A stretch of DNA of 14,420 nucleotides from Deltaproteobacteria bacterium (GCA_016935935.1 JAFGPZ010000090.1:1-14420), one strand, 5' to 3'; counted from the first letter of the stretch, positions 1-7,485 are shown. Notes: a model not told the origin generated them from the sequence alone. Made by a program: numbers and translations.

Positions 1-611
1 ACTGACGACGGGATAGCGCCATCCCGCAGGACAACGGGAGGGTCGCAAGTGACATCAAGGACCGTCGATCCCGGTCCTCCTGCAGTGACCCCTCCGTCGA
101 TGAGGGCGTCGATGTGATTTCCCATGGTATGTGATACCCCTTCAGGCGAAGATATCCCCGACTCTCCCGATATGTTGGCGCTCGTTGCAGTAATGGCGCC
201 ATGCAAAACGGTGGCGAGAGACCAGGCTATCTGGTGACTGGAGAGGCGGATCCCGATTTTACCGGTACCAGCCGTCAGTCTGTCCGATATTCTTTCTGAT
301 GCGTGAAAAATCAGTGTCAGGGGCCCCGGCCAGAATAAATTTATAAGCCCGGCGGATCTCTCCGAAACCTCGCTTACAAGCGTAGAAAGCGCCTCCCTGT
401 TACCGATAATGAGAGGGATGGGTTTATCGAAATCCCTTCCCTTGATCGCAAATATCCGTTCAATGGCCTCTTTATTGCGGGCGTCGGCAGCGAGACCGTA
501 AAGAGTCTCTGTGGGGTAGGCGATGACACCACCCGCTCGCAATATTTCTACAGCGCGATGAATGACACGGGCATCGGGGTTTAAGGGGTCGGTGGTGAGA
601 ATCTCTACCAT
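1..611 (-). CDS. tsaC: L-threonylcarbamoyladenylate synthase, YrdC/Sua5 family (C-terminus cut by window edge)
   Basis: This enzyme makes threonylcarbamoyl-AMP from threonine, bicarbonate and ATP, the first step of the universal t6A37 modification of ANN-decoding tRNAs; it acts in the cytosol. I translated the open frame from the ATG at 609-611 to the left edge, 203 codons without a stop. The YrdC-fold signatures are present: YPTETLYGL at residues 32-40, the KGRDFDKP nucleotide-binding stretch at 57-64, WPGPLTL near 94-100 and TSAN at 143-146. The sequence still reads like the end of the YrdC domain (VLRDGAIPS) at the edge. It is therefore probably a short form of a little over 200 residues, but a C-terminal Sua5 domain cannot be excluded. 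It is the last visible gene of the pur operon, starting 6 bases after the purE stop without a strong Shine-Dalgarno, which suggests translational coupling. Confidence 0.93.
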   Translation of the reverse strand, partial: MVEILTTDPLNPDARVIHRAVEILRAGGVIAYPTETLYGLAADARNKEAIERIFAIKGRDFDKPIPLIIGNREALSTLVSEVSERSAGLINLFWPGPLTLIFHASERISDRLTAGTGKIGIRLSSHQIAWSLATVLHGAITATSANISGESGISSPEGVSHTMGNHIDALIDGGVTAGGPGSTVLDVTCDPPVVLRDGAIPSS

Positions 612-617
612 TGATGT

Positions 618-1127
618 CTATTGCATTGCCTGAAGCGTTCTGTTGCGTTTCTCCACCCCATCGGCCAGACCCTTCCTGTAATCATCCAGTCTGGTGCGAA
701 GTTCTTTATCCTCCAGTGCGAATATTCTGACTGCCAGCAATGCGGCATTTTTGGCTCCCGCCTTGCCAATTGCCATCGTGGCAACCGGTATGCCGCCGGG
801 CATCTGAACCGTTGAGAACAGGGCATCCATTCCCGAAAGTGAAGAAGAATCGATGGGGACTCCCAGCACGGGAAGCGGTGTCAGAGAAGCAATGACCCCG
901 GCAAGATGGGCTGCCATGCCAGCCCCGACGATTATTATTTTTATGCCACGCCCGGCGGCACTCTGAGCAAAAGTTGCTGTCCGTTCCGGTGAACGGTGGG
1001 CCGATGTCAGTAAGATTTCATGGGGAATACCAAATTCCTTGAGGATCGAAACGGCCTCTTCCATGACAGGAAGGTCGGTGTCACTTCCCATTACAACGCT
1101 TACAACAGGATTATTTCCCCTATTCAT
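618..1127 (-). CDS. purE: N5-carboxyaminoimidazole ribonucleotide mutase (PurE)
   Basis: PurE converts N5-CAIR to CAIR in de novo purine synthesis, downstream of PurK. The 169-residue product is full length for the bacterial class. It shows MGSDTD at 13-18, the catalytic SAHR motif at 42-45 (His44 matching the E. coli active-site His), the glycine-rich GAGMAAHLAG at 68-77, and the STVQMPGGIPVAT and AIGKAGAKNA blocks. The latter loop has Met-Ala where E. coli and Bacillus have Gly-Ala, a variant I recall in deltaproteobacterial PurE. The Q-M-P and GKAG blocks favour the mutase class over the animal-type AIR carboxylase. I place the start at the ATG at 1125-1127, preceded by a GGAG core at 7-base spacing, not at the adjacent in-frame TTG at 1130. 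The gene lies 18 bases after purH. No purK is in the window. Confidence 0.95.
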   Translation of the reverse strand: MNRGNNPVVSVVMGSDTDLPVMEEAVSILKEFGIPHEILLTSAHRSPERTATFAQSAAGRGIKIIIVGAGMAAHLAGVIASLTPLPVLGVPIDSSSLSGMDALFSTVQMPGGIPVATMAIGKAGAKNAALLAVRIFALEDKELRTRLDDYRKGLADGVEKRNRTLQAMQ

Positions 1128-1134
1128 CAATAGA

Positions 1135-1140
1135 CTCCTC
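1135..1140 (-). promoter_or_regulatory. Ribosome binding site deciding the purE start
   Basis: Read on the minus strand this is GAGGAG. It lies just after the purH stop and leaves 7 bases between the GGAG core and the ATG at 1125-1127. That spacing supports the ATG over the TTG codon directly before it. Confidence 0.7.
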
Positions 1141-1145
1141 TCCCC

Positions 1146-2717
1146 CTAATGTTTAAAGTGACGCTTTCCTGTAAAGATCATGGCGATGCCGTGCTCATCG
1201 GCCGCCGCTATCGATTCCTTGTCACGAATTGATCCGCCGGGCTGTATTATGGCCGTTACGCCTGCCTTGGCAGCCATATCGACATTGTCCCTGAATGGAA
1301 AAAAGGCGTCAGAGGCGAGGACGGTCCCTTCTGTGGGCAGATTTGCCTTCATCTGCGCTATCTTGACGGAATCGACGCGGCTCATCTGTCCTGCACCGAC
1401 GCCTACAAGCTGGTCTCTGGTGGCAAAGACGATGGCATTCGATTTTACTCCCTTTACAATATTCCAGGCAAACTGGAGGGCCTGGTATTCCTCTTCCGTT
1501 GGTGTTCGTTTCGTGACAACTTCCGCTTTCCTTGCATCGTCGACGCCAATATCTCTTCCCTGGACGAGGAGGCCACCTATGACTCTCCTGAAATCGAGAT
1601 CATTATCTCCCGCCTTTCGATCGGAACTTATTTCCAGGACCCGAACGTTCTTTTTAGTGGCCAGAATTTCCAGAGCCTCCTTGTCGAAGGAAGGGGCGAT
1701 GATGACTTCCAGAAATGTCTTAGCCATCTCTTCCGCCGTTTCTTTGTCCACGGTCCGGTTAAAGCTGACGATACCCCCGAAGGCCGAAAGGGGATCGGTG
1801 GCCATCGCCTTGATGTAGGCGTCCCTTGTGCCGCTTGAAGATGTCGCGGCACCGCAGGGATTTGAATGTTTCATGACAATGGCGGCCGTTTCCGTGAAAT
1901 CAGATACCATCGCCCAGGCGGCATCACTGTCCATGATATTATTGTAGGAGAGTTCTTTACCTTGGAGTTGTTTTGCGTTTGGTATGGCCGACAGAGTCGT
2001 GTCTCTTTCACGGTAGAAGGCCGCCTTCTGGTGAGGATTTTCACCGTATCTCAGGTCCTGTGCCTTCGTGAACTGCATTGATATAGTGTCTGGGAAGTCT
2101 CTCTTGGAACCCTCTTTATCGATGGTTCCCAGGTAATTCGATATGGCTCCATCGTAGCGCGCCGTCAGTTGAAAGGTTTTAACTGCGAGGGCGAAATTCG
2201 TTTCCTCCGATATTTTCCCCTCGCTTTCCTTCATTTCATTGATAATACTCATGTAGTCTGATGGGTCTGTCACGACACTGACAAAAGGGTAGTTCTTGGC
2301 CGCCGCCCGGAGCATCGTCGGTCCTCCTATATCGATGTTCTCGATAGCCTCTTCCAGAGTGCATCCTTCTCGTGCCACCGTATCTTCAAACTGATAGAGA
2401 TTTATGACAACCATGTCGATTATTTCAATGCCATGTTCTTTAGCCGCCTTCATGTGCGCCTGATTATCACGCAGAGCGAGCAGACCCCCATGGATCTTAG
2501 GGTGAAGTGTCTTCAGTCTTCCATCCATCATTTCAGGGAATCCCGTATAGTCTGAAACATCGGTTACCCTGAGTCCGCTTTCTCTGAGACGGGCTGCCGT
2601 GCCTCCAGTTGAAATGATCTCAACGCCAAACTCCACCAGATTCCTTGCAAATTCAACGATCCCTTCTTTATTTGTGACACTTATCAGCACTCTCTTAATT
2701 TTATTTAGCCTGTTCAT
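1146..2717 (-). CDS. purH: Bifunctional AICAR transformylase / IMP cyclohydrolase (PurH)
   Basis: PurH catalyses the last two steps to IMP: formylation of AICAR with 10-formyl-THF and ring closure. At 523 residues it has the usual full length. The N-terminal IMP cyclohydrolase domain (MGS-like fold, about 1-195) carries ISTGGTA at 35-41, MMDGRLKTLHPKIHGG at 63-78 and NIDIGGPTMLRAAAKN at 127-142. The C-terminal AICARFT domain begins around 200 and has RYGENPHQ at 223-230, the catalytic Lys-His pair in MKHSNPCGA (Lys283, His284), the DPLSAFGG block, and the terminal FRDNVDMAAKAGV and IIQPGGSIRD blocks. Nothing is missing. The ATG is preceded by AGGGG, which overlaps the end of purD. The purD stop lies only 3 bases upstream, so coupled translation is likely. 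Confidence 0.98.
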   Translation of the reverse strand: MNRLNKIKRVLISVTNKEGIVEFARNLVEFGVEIISTGGTAARLRESGLRVTDVSDYTGFPEMMDGRLKTLHPKIHGGLLALRDNQAHMKAAKEHGIEIIDMVVINLYQFEDTVAREGCTLEEAIENIDIGGPTMLRAAAKNYPFVSVVTDPSDYMSIINEMKESEGKISEETNFALAVKTFQLTARYDGAISNYLGTIDKEGSKRDFPDTISMQFTKAQDLRYGENPHQKAAFYRERDTTLSAIPNAKQLQGKELSYNNIMDSDAAWAMVSDFTETAAIVMKHSNPCGAATSSSGTRDAYIKAMATDPLSAFGGIVSFNRTVDKETAEEMAKTFLEVIIAPSFDKEALEILATKKNVRVLEISSDRKAGDNDLDFRRVIGGLLVQGRDIGVDDARKAEVVTKRTPTEEEYQALQFAWNIVKGVKSNAIVFATRDQLVGVGAGQMSRVDSVKIAQMKANLPTEGTVLASDAFFPFRDNVDMAAKAGVTAIIQPGGSIRDKESIAAADEHGIAMIFTGKRHFKH

Positions 2718-2720
2718 AAT

Positions 2721-4046
2721 CTATCCCCTTATCTTCTCCATATGTTCAATGCGTTTTTCTATAAGTGCCTGTGTTCCTATATCCGGTCTGTGATCAACGG
2801 GACCCTGGATAGACGCTATGGCCTGTTCAGCTTTATTCTCCGCATCCTCCAGATTGTCCGCAATACCCAAGATACCTATGGCCCGGGACGTGGTCATATA
2901 GAGGCCATCAACCCGTTTGTCAACTGAGGAATAATAGAGATTGACACCTTCCACGTTATCAACCTCAATTCTGGCAGATGTCGACTGTCCGTCAGGATGG
3001 TCCTTGGGAAGGCCGTACCCCTTGGGGACTACGTATTTACAGACCGTTGCCTTCTTTTCGCATTCGATGGTCAGTTCATGTAATGTTCCGTCGATAATGG
3101 CCTTGCAAACATCGACAAAGTCGTTTTTCAGAAGAGGAAGCGTATTCATAGCCTCGGGATCTCCGAAACGCGCATTATACTCAAGGAGTTTGACTCCATT
3201 ATTTGTTATGATGAATCCTCCGTACATGATACCCTTATAGTCTTCGCCCGTTTCTTTGCGAATCGCATTGGCCACCTGCCTGGTTATTTCAAGGCCGGCC
3301 TCAACATCCTTACCTGTCATGAACGGAAGGAGGTGGTCTGCCATGGAATATGACCCCATGCCACCTGTGTTGGGACCTTTATCGCCAACGTAACGTCTCT
3401 TGTGGTCCTGTACGGGAGGTGTAGCCGCTACCGTTGTCCCGTCGCAGAGGCACTGAAGTGAAAATTCTTCTCCGTCAAACTTCTCTTCCACAATGACTGA
3501 TGCGTGCTCATCGAGGATATCACGGCATTTTTCGATTGCCTCTTCCCTTGTCTGAAAATGATCCCCCTGAACCATAACCCCTTTCCCTCCGGTGAGTCCG
3601 TCGGGCTTCAAAACGATTCCACCCAGTTCAGCCATGAACTCTGGAATGCCCTCCAGCTTAGAAAAAACTCTGAAACGGGCGTTTCCAGGAATGCCATATT
3701 TCTCAAGGAGATTCCGTGTGAACATCTTCGATGTCTCCAACCGTGCACAGGATTTTGTTGGTCCAACGGATCGTATGCTCTCCCTCATCAAGGCATCTAC
3801 GATGCCGTTATTCAAAGGATCTTCAGGGCCGATAATTGCGAAATCGATGCGATGTTTCTTTGCAAACTCTATGATATCACGGAGATCATTGTAACTTCCC
3901 AGCATTATTTTTTCAGAGAGTGAAGCTATCCCGGGATTGTTGGACTTCATGCAGGAAAAAAGATTGGTCTTGTACCGTGACCGCTTAACCGTTTCAGCAA
4001 TGGCATGCTCCCGGGCGCCGTTTCCTATCAATAATATATTGTACAT
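2721..4046 (-). CDS. purD: Phosphoribosylamine-glycine ligase (GAR synthetase), archaeal-type PurD
   Basis: PurD joins glycine to phosphoribosylamine using ATP, the second step of purine synthesis. The product has 441 residues in the ATP-grasp layout: N-domain with GNGAREHAIAE at 8-18, ATP-grasp core with KPDGLTGGKG at 147-156, QDHKRRYVGDKGPNTGGMG at 213-231, and the metal/ATP site EYNARFGDPEAM at 289-300. Several stretches match methanogen PurD as I remember it rather than usual bacterial PurD: MKSNNPGI near 33-40, KPDGLTGGKG in place of KADGLAAGKG, ATVCKYVVPKGYG near 333-345, and the RPDIGT...LIEKRIEHM tail. The start is secure, with GGAGG at 4053-4057 six bases before the ATG. It is the first gene of the operon, and a promoter candidate lies about 180 bases upstream. 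Confidence 0.96.
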   Translation of the reverse strand: MYNILLIGNGAREHAIAETVKRSRYKTNLFSCMKSNNPGIASLSEKIMLGSYNDLRDIIEFAKKHRIDFAIIGPEDPLNNGIVDALMRESIRSVGPTKSCARLETSKMFTRNLLEKYGIPGNARFRVFSKLEGIPEFMAELGGIVLKPDGLTGGKGVMVQGDHFQTREEAIEKCRDILDEHASVIVEEKFDGEEFSLQCLCDGTTVAATPPVQDHKRRYVGDKGPNTGGMGSYSMADHLLPFMTGKDVEAGLEITRQVANAIRKETGEDYKGIMYGGFIITNNGVKLLEYNARFGDPEAMNTLPLLKNDFVDVCKAIIDGTLHELTIECEKKATVCKYVVPKGYGLPKDHPDGQSTSARIEVDNVEGVNLYYSSVDKRVDGLYMTTSRAIGILGIADNLEDAENKAEQAIASIQGPVDHRPDIGTQALIEKRIEHMEKIRG

Positions 4047-4223
4047 TTGCTTCCTCCGGCGATCAATCCGCCCATGAATGAGCTTCTTTAAAGATGTTGT
4101 ATTGCTCGAAATCAGTTGACCTGTTTTTATAAGCCCCGAAAAGTGAAACTCATCGGACCTTGTTGAGGAAAACGCGATCGCTGCCTACCTTATTCCAAGA
4201 AGACCTTGTGCCAGGCTGAAGAA

Positions 4224-4252
4224 GATATATCGAAAAAGGAGATATTCGTCAA
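4224..4252 (-). promoter_or_regulatory. Putative sigma70-type promoter of the purD-purH-purE-tsaC operon
   Basis: On the minus strand I see TTGACG (-35, five of six consensus bases, plus-strand 4247-4252) and TATATC (-10, four of six, 4224-4229) with an ideal 17-base spacer. Transcription would start near 4217 and give a leader of about 170 bases before purD. This is pattern matching by eye, and no expression evidence is available. Confidence 0.5.
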
Positions 4253-4257
4253 ATATC
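4241..4257. repeat. Short inverted repeat overlapping the pur promoter -35 box
   Basis: GATATT and AATATC are arranged as arms of six around a five-base centre, and A4240-T4258 extends the pairing. The repeat sits on top of the proposed -35 element of the pur promoter, where a repressor operator would be expected. It could equally be chance in an AT-rich stretch. Confidence 0.4.
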
Positions 4258-4396
4258 TTTGGTACCAAAATGGACGCAAAGTCAAGTAATTTTATGGTGG
4301 ATTTAAGAGGTAAGAGATGATTTCGTACCGCGCGTTGGAAACGTCGGTCTATAAACGAAAAGGATTTTAAAAATGTGAAATCTGTGTTAGGGGATG

Positions 4397-4426
4397 TTGT
4401 CATAAGTGGGGTATTCTCTGTAGCAT
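4397..4426 (+). promoter_or_regulatory. Putative promoter of the MBL-fold hydrolase gene
   Basis: TTGTCA (five of six -35 bases, 4397-4402) is followed after 18 bases by TAGCAT (four of six, 4421-4426). A start near 4433 would leave a leader of about 48 bases. A near-palindrome, GGGATGTCCC at 4451-4460, falls in that leader. The promoter is moderate at best. Confidence 0.35.
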
Positions 4427-4470
4427 ATCTGGTGCAGGTGTAATTTATGAGGGATGTCCCCTGTTAGAAA

Positions 4471-4475
4471 GAAGG
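4471..4475 (+). promoter_or_regulatory. Ribosome binding site deciding the MBL-fold gene start
   Basis: GAAGG lies five bases before the ATG at 4481. The longer in-frame ATG at 4454 has only a poor GAGGG directly against it. Family members also begin with a short Met-x-x-Glu-Ile stretch, as here from 4481. Confidence 0.55.
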
Positions 4476-4480
4476 TTCTT

Positions 4481-5458
4481 ATGATTCAAGAAATTGCTGA
4501 TTCCTTTTACAGGATTGAAATCCCGCTGCCCAAAAATCCCCTGAGATCGCTCAATTCCTATGTAATCAAGTCAAGGGACAGGCACCTGATTATAGATACG
4601 GGATTTGATCTCCCCGAATGTTTCGAGGCAATGAAAGAGGGACTGACAAGGCTCGATGTCAGGCTCGAAGATGCGGACTTTTTCATTACACACCTGCATT
4701 CCGATCATGCAGGACTCGTCACGCGACTCATTACCGATACAAGCAGGGTCTATTTCAACAGAACCGATGCCGAATTTCTGACCAATCTTGATGTAGAGAA
4801 GGAATTAAACTCTTTCATTCAGATGAGTGGACTTTCCGGGGAAGTTGTGGACGCGATGATTAAGGTAAGATCACGCTACAGGTACGATATAAGTGCCTGG
4901 ATCGGAAGGGTAATCTTTGTGAAAGAGGGAGATACCGTCCAGATTGGCGCTTACAGTTTCCGCTGCATAGTAACGCCGGGACACACGATGGGGCATACGT
5001 GCCTCTACGAACCCGAGAGAAAGATCCTGATTTCAGGAGATCACGTCCTTTATGATATTACTCCCAACATCACATGCTGGACAGACAATGAAAATAGACT
5101 GAAGCAGTATATTGCCAGTCTTGACAGGGTTTACAATATGGATGTGGAGCTTGTGCTACCGGGACACAGAAGTGTATTCACCGACTTTCAGGGACGTATC
5201 AAAGAGCTGAAGAGACATCACGAAGAACGAGCATCCGATGTAGCATCTATCCTTGAAGAGGGAGCTTTGAGTGTCGCGCAGGTGGCTGCAAAAATGAAAT
5301 GGGACATCAAGTGCGAATCATGGGACTCTTTCCCTCTAGCACAAAAGTGGTTTGCAACGGGAGAGGCTATGGCGCACCTCAGATATCTGGAAGATGATGG
5401 ACGGGTGACCAGGAAAAATTCCAACGGCAGGAGACTCTTCGGTCTTGCTGGCAGGTAG
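4481..5458 (+). CDS. MBL-fold metallo-hydrolase with C-terminal winged-helix-like domain
   Basis: This is a metallo-beta-lactamase-fold enzyme of 325 residues and a probable cytosolic dinuclear metal hydrolase. All metal-binding positions are present: His71-x-His73-x-Asp75-His76 (HLHSDH), His168 in TPGHTMGH, Asp187 in SGDH and His229 in LPGH. After about residue 235 comes a helical region and a stretch resembling the winged-helix tail of the LACTB2-like subfamily, including VAQVAAKM near 267-274 and a MAHLRYLEDDGRVTR segment near 300-315. Relatives include endoribonucleases, thioesterases and lactonases, so the substrate cannot be assigned. Nearby acyl-CoA genes make a thioester or ester substrate thinkable, but it has its own promoter and is not in their operon. 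Its 3' end converges on the CoA-disulfide reductase gene with 48 bases between them. Confidence 0.85.
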   Translation: MIQEIADSFYRIEIPLPKNPLRSLNSYVIKSRDRHLIIDTGFDLPECFEAMKEGLTRLDVRLEDADFFITHLHSDHAGLVTRLITDTSRVYFNRTDAEFLTNLDVEKELNSFIQMSGLSGEVVDAMIKVRSRYRYDISAWIGRVIFVKEGDTVQIGAYSFRCIVTPGHTMGHTCLYEPERKILISGDHVLYDITPNITCWTDNENRLKQYIASLDRVYNMDVELVLPGHRSVFTDFQGRIKELKRHHEERASDVASILEEGALSVAQVAAKMKWDIKCESWDSFPLAQKWFATGEAMAHLRYLEDDGRVTRKNSNGRRLFGLAGR

Positions 5459-5506
5459 CAATATGTAATGTCACATGATTCCGTCCCAACAATGGAATAC
5501 CACTGT

Positions 5507-7207
5507 CTATTTTTCACGTTCATAGGGCCATGCCATAATACCTCCTTCCATAACCCTTACATTTTTCCAGCCCTCTGCCCGCATGACAAGGGCAGACTCG
5601 TAAGCCCTGAGTGATGTGACGCAGTAACAAATAATTGCACTTGTCTTGTCGTCAGGAAGTTTATTGAGATTCTCCCGCAGTGTCGTATTGGGAATAAGTA
5701 CCTCTCCGATACCAAGACGTTCCTCCTTGTATTCGTCTGACGCTCTTACATCGACAATAAAGGGGTGTTCTCCCCTGTCAAGCTTTGCCTTCACCTCTGT
5801 GGTAGAAATACCATCCATCCTGCCCTTCATCTTGTTCTGCATCACATGGACCCCCGCAACAAAATGGTCGATGGCCAATGAGAAAGGAGGCGCGTAGGGT
5901 AGATCGCAGTTGATAAGGTCTTCAATCTTATGCCCTGACATTATAGCCATTGCCCACTGCGCGATCTGTCTGTTCACATTTCCCGGACCGATACACTGTG
6001 CCCCCAGAATCCTGCCATTTTTTCTGTCGGCGACTATTTTGGTAATCAGCAAAAGACCGCCCATAAAACCGGGTTTGTCGAGACTGACGCTTATGCATGT
6101 CATAATATCTTCATACCCCAGCTGACCGGCCCTTGCCTCCGACAATCCTGTTGAACCGGCATTATACTCAAAGATTTTACAGATTCCCGTCTGGATCGTT
6201 CCCGGGAATTTGATAATATTTTCTGTTGCCGCATTCTCTCCCGCCACACGCCCCTGAAGGTTGGCAAGATCTCCCAGTGGCGCCAGGACCTTTGTCCCCG
6301 ATATCATATTGTATGTCTCTATGCAGTCTCCTGCGGCATAGATATTGGGGTCGGAGGTCTGCATGAATTCGTCTACTTCTATTCCACCCGTTTTTCCTAT
6401 GGTTAGCCCAGCCTCTCGCGCAAGTTTCACATTGGGTTCCACTCCGATGGCCACAACAGCCAGCTCGCATGGTAATTCCGTTCCATTTCGAAGCTTTATG
6501 CCCGTAAGTTTCCCCTTTTTTCCGAGAAATTCTGCTATCCCGTTTCCCGTAATAACATTGGCAGACTGGGTTTTGACATAGTTTTCCACGAGTTTGGCCA
6601 TCTCCCAATCGAGAAATGTCATGAGTTGGGGAAGCAGTTCCACGACAGTTATCTCTATGCCGGCTCTCTGAAGCGCCTCACACGTCTCAATACCGATCAA
6701 CCCTCCACCGATGACAACCGCTTCCTTTATTCTCTTGTCATCACGTACCTTACGGAGATAATCAGCATCCCGCATAGACTGGAGCGTAGTAATACCCTCA
6801 AGACCGGTTCCGGGAACAGGTGGCATTCGTGGTGTTGCGCCGGTGGCGATGATTAGTTTTTCGTATTCAAGTTCACCTGTTTCACCGGTGATGAGATTCC
6901 TATAGGAGACTCTTTTCTGAATCCTTTCTATTGCGGTGACTTCCGTATTTGTCCTGGCGTCAACCCCTTTGGAATCGAGAAAGTATTGCTTGTTTCTAAC
7001 CGCTCCCGTTGTTGTCCCTATGAGCATGTTACGATCATCAAAGTAGCCTCCAACGTAGTAGGGGTATCCACAGGAGGCCATGGAAAGATCGGGATCTCTC
7101 TGGAACATTACCACTTCGGCTGTATAATTGATCCGCTTTGCCTTTGCAGCCGCCTTGGGTCCTGCCGCAGAACCCCCTATAACCACAATACGCTTTTTGC
7201 GTGGCAT
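5507..7207 (-). CDS. FAD-dependent CoA-disulfide / persulfide reductase fused to a rhodanese domain
   Basis: This is a 566-residue flavoprotein of the pyridine nucleotide-disulfide oxidoreductase family with an added rhodanese domain. The N-terminal FAD site is VVIGGSAAGPKAAAKA at 8-23. The single active-site Cys46 lies in SMASCGYPYYVGG, as in CoA-disulfide reductases. ATGATP is at 121-126, the NAD(P)H-binding VVIGGGLIGIE at 164-174, and the second FAD motif (YAAGDC) near 290-300. A rhodanese domain fills about 465-566 with active-site Cys529 in CVTSLR. This architecture matches the CoADR-RHD and Npsr-type enzymes that reduce CoA disulfide or CoA/sulfur persulfide with NAD(P)H. Which reaction holds here is not visible. 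The ATG is preceded by AAAGGAG (minus strand, 7216-7222) at 8-base spacing. It diverges from the ADP-forming synthetase gene, and a role in CoA-thiol or sulfur redox balance is inferred. Confidence 0.92.
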   Translation of the reverse strand: MPRKKRIVVIGGSAAGPKAAAKAKRINYTAEVVMFQRDPDLSMASCGYPYYVGGYFDDRNMLIGTTTGAVRNKQYFLDSKGVDARTNTEVTAIERIQKRVSYRNLITGETGELEYEKLIIATGATPRMPPVPGTGLEGITTLQSMRDADYLRKVRDDKRIKEAVVIGGGLIGIETCEALQRAGIEITVVELLPQLMTFLDWEMAKLVENYVKTQSANVITGNGIAEFLGKKGKLTGIKLRNGTELPCELAVVAIGVEPNVKLAREAGLTIGKTGGIEVDEFMQTSDPNIYAAGDCIETYNMISGTKVLAPLGDLANLQGRVAGENAATENIIKFPGTIQTGICKIFEYNAGSTGLSEARAGQLGYEDIMTCISVSLDKPGFMGGLLLITKIVADRKNGRILGAQCIGPGNVNRQIAQWAMAIMSGHKIEDLINCDLPYAPPFSLAIDHFVAGVHVMQNKMKGRMDGISTTEVKAKLDRGEHPFIVDVRASDEYKEERLGIGEVLIPNTTLRENLNKLPDDKTSAIICYCVTSLRAYESALVMRAEGWKNVRVMEGGIMAWPYEREK

Positions 7208-7485
7208 CTACCAAACTCCTTTTCTTTTGAAAGATAAATACCTGCATTGACTTCCTGCCGGTAAGAACCAGGGGTCAAGGATGCTTTTCACCTCCGCAGT
7301 TGTGACTAAAATTATTATGAAAAGGAATATTTTACAATAAAAAAGAGGAGAAATACCGTTCTATATCTCAGGATTAATTAAATTATGATTTTAGGCTTGC
7401 TTATCGCCTTGTTTTTAAGGAGAATAGAGGAAGGCTGTTTAAATTTCGGAGATGCGATTCAAAAATTTATAACAAGGAGTGTGCA
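7208..7485. promoter_or_regulatory. Divergent promoter region, CoA-disulfide reductase / ADP-forming acyl-CoA synthetase
   Basis: This 278-base AT-rich gap must hold the starts of two divergent genes. A plus-strand candidate is TTTTCA at 7285-7290, a 16-base spacer, then TAAAAT at 7307-7312 (four and five matches of six). On the minus strand TTGTAA and TAATTT at 17-base spacing, around 7309-7337, is a weaker option. The two candidates overlap, which would allow shared control. No convincing hairpin, riboswitch or small gene was seen. Confidence 0.35.
7474..7479 (+). promoter_or_regulatory. Ribosome binding site for the TTG start of the ADP-forming acyl-CoA synthetase
   Basis: AAGGAG lies six bases before the TTG at 7486-7488. 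No in-frame ATG or GTG with a comparable site precedes the first conserved residues, so the TTG start is well supported. Confidence 0.75.

Larger units (their letters stand above)
4047..4480. other. Divergent intergenic control region between purD and the MBL-fold gene
   Basis: This 434-base stretch separates the leftward pur operon from the rightward MBL-fold gene. It holds a promoter candidate for each direction, an inverted repeat over the pur -35 box, and the purD ribosome binding site (GGAGG, minus strand, 4053-4057). I looked for a purine riboswitch, a PurR-type box (ACGCAAACGTTTGCGT-like) and a tRNA fold and recognised none. If the proposed pur promoter is right, the leader RNA is about 170 bases. 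A 72-codon open frame on the minus strand (4185-4403) lies across the promoter elements, lacks a Shine-Dalgarno, and is not called as a gene. Confidence 0.7.

Noticed and set aside
1180..1818. 212-codon plus-strand open frame opposite purH
   Set aside because: It lies wholly antisense to a well-conserved gene and its product has no recognisable motif; it is a reading-frame shadow.
4047..4217. Possible purine riboswitch in the purD leader
   Set aside because: I could not find the conserved loops or junction of a purine or related riboswitch; only a covariance-model search could settle it.
4185..4403. 72-codon minus-strand open frame upstream of purD
   Set aside because: It has no Shine-Dalgarno and no recognisable family, and it overlaps the best promoter candidate for the pur operon.
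5478..5498. ATTCC/GGAAT inverted repeat between the convergent MBL and CoA-disulfide reductase genes
   Set aside because: A five-base AT-rich stem with an 11-base loop is too weak to call a terminator.
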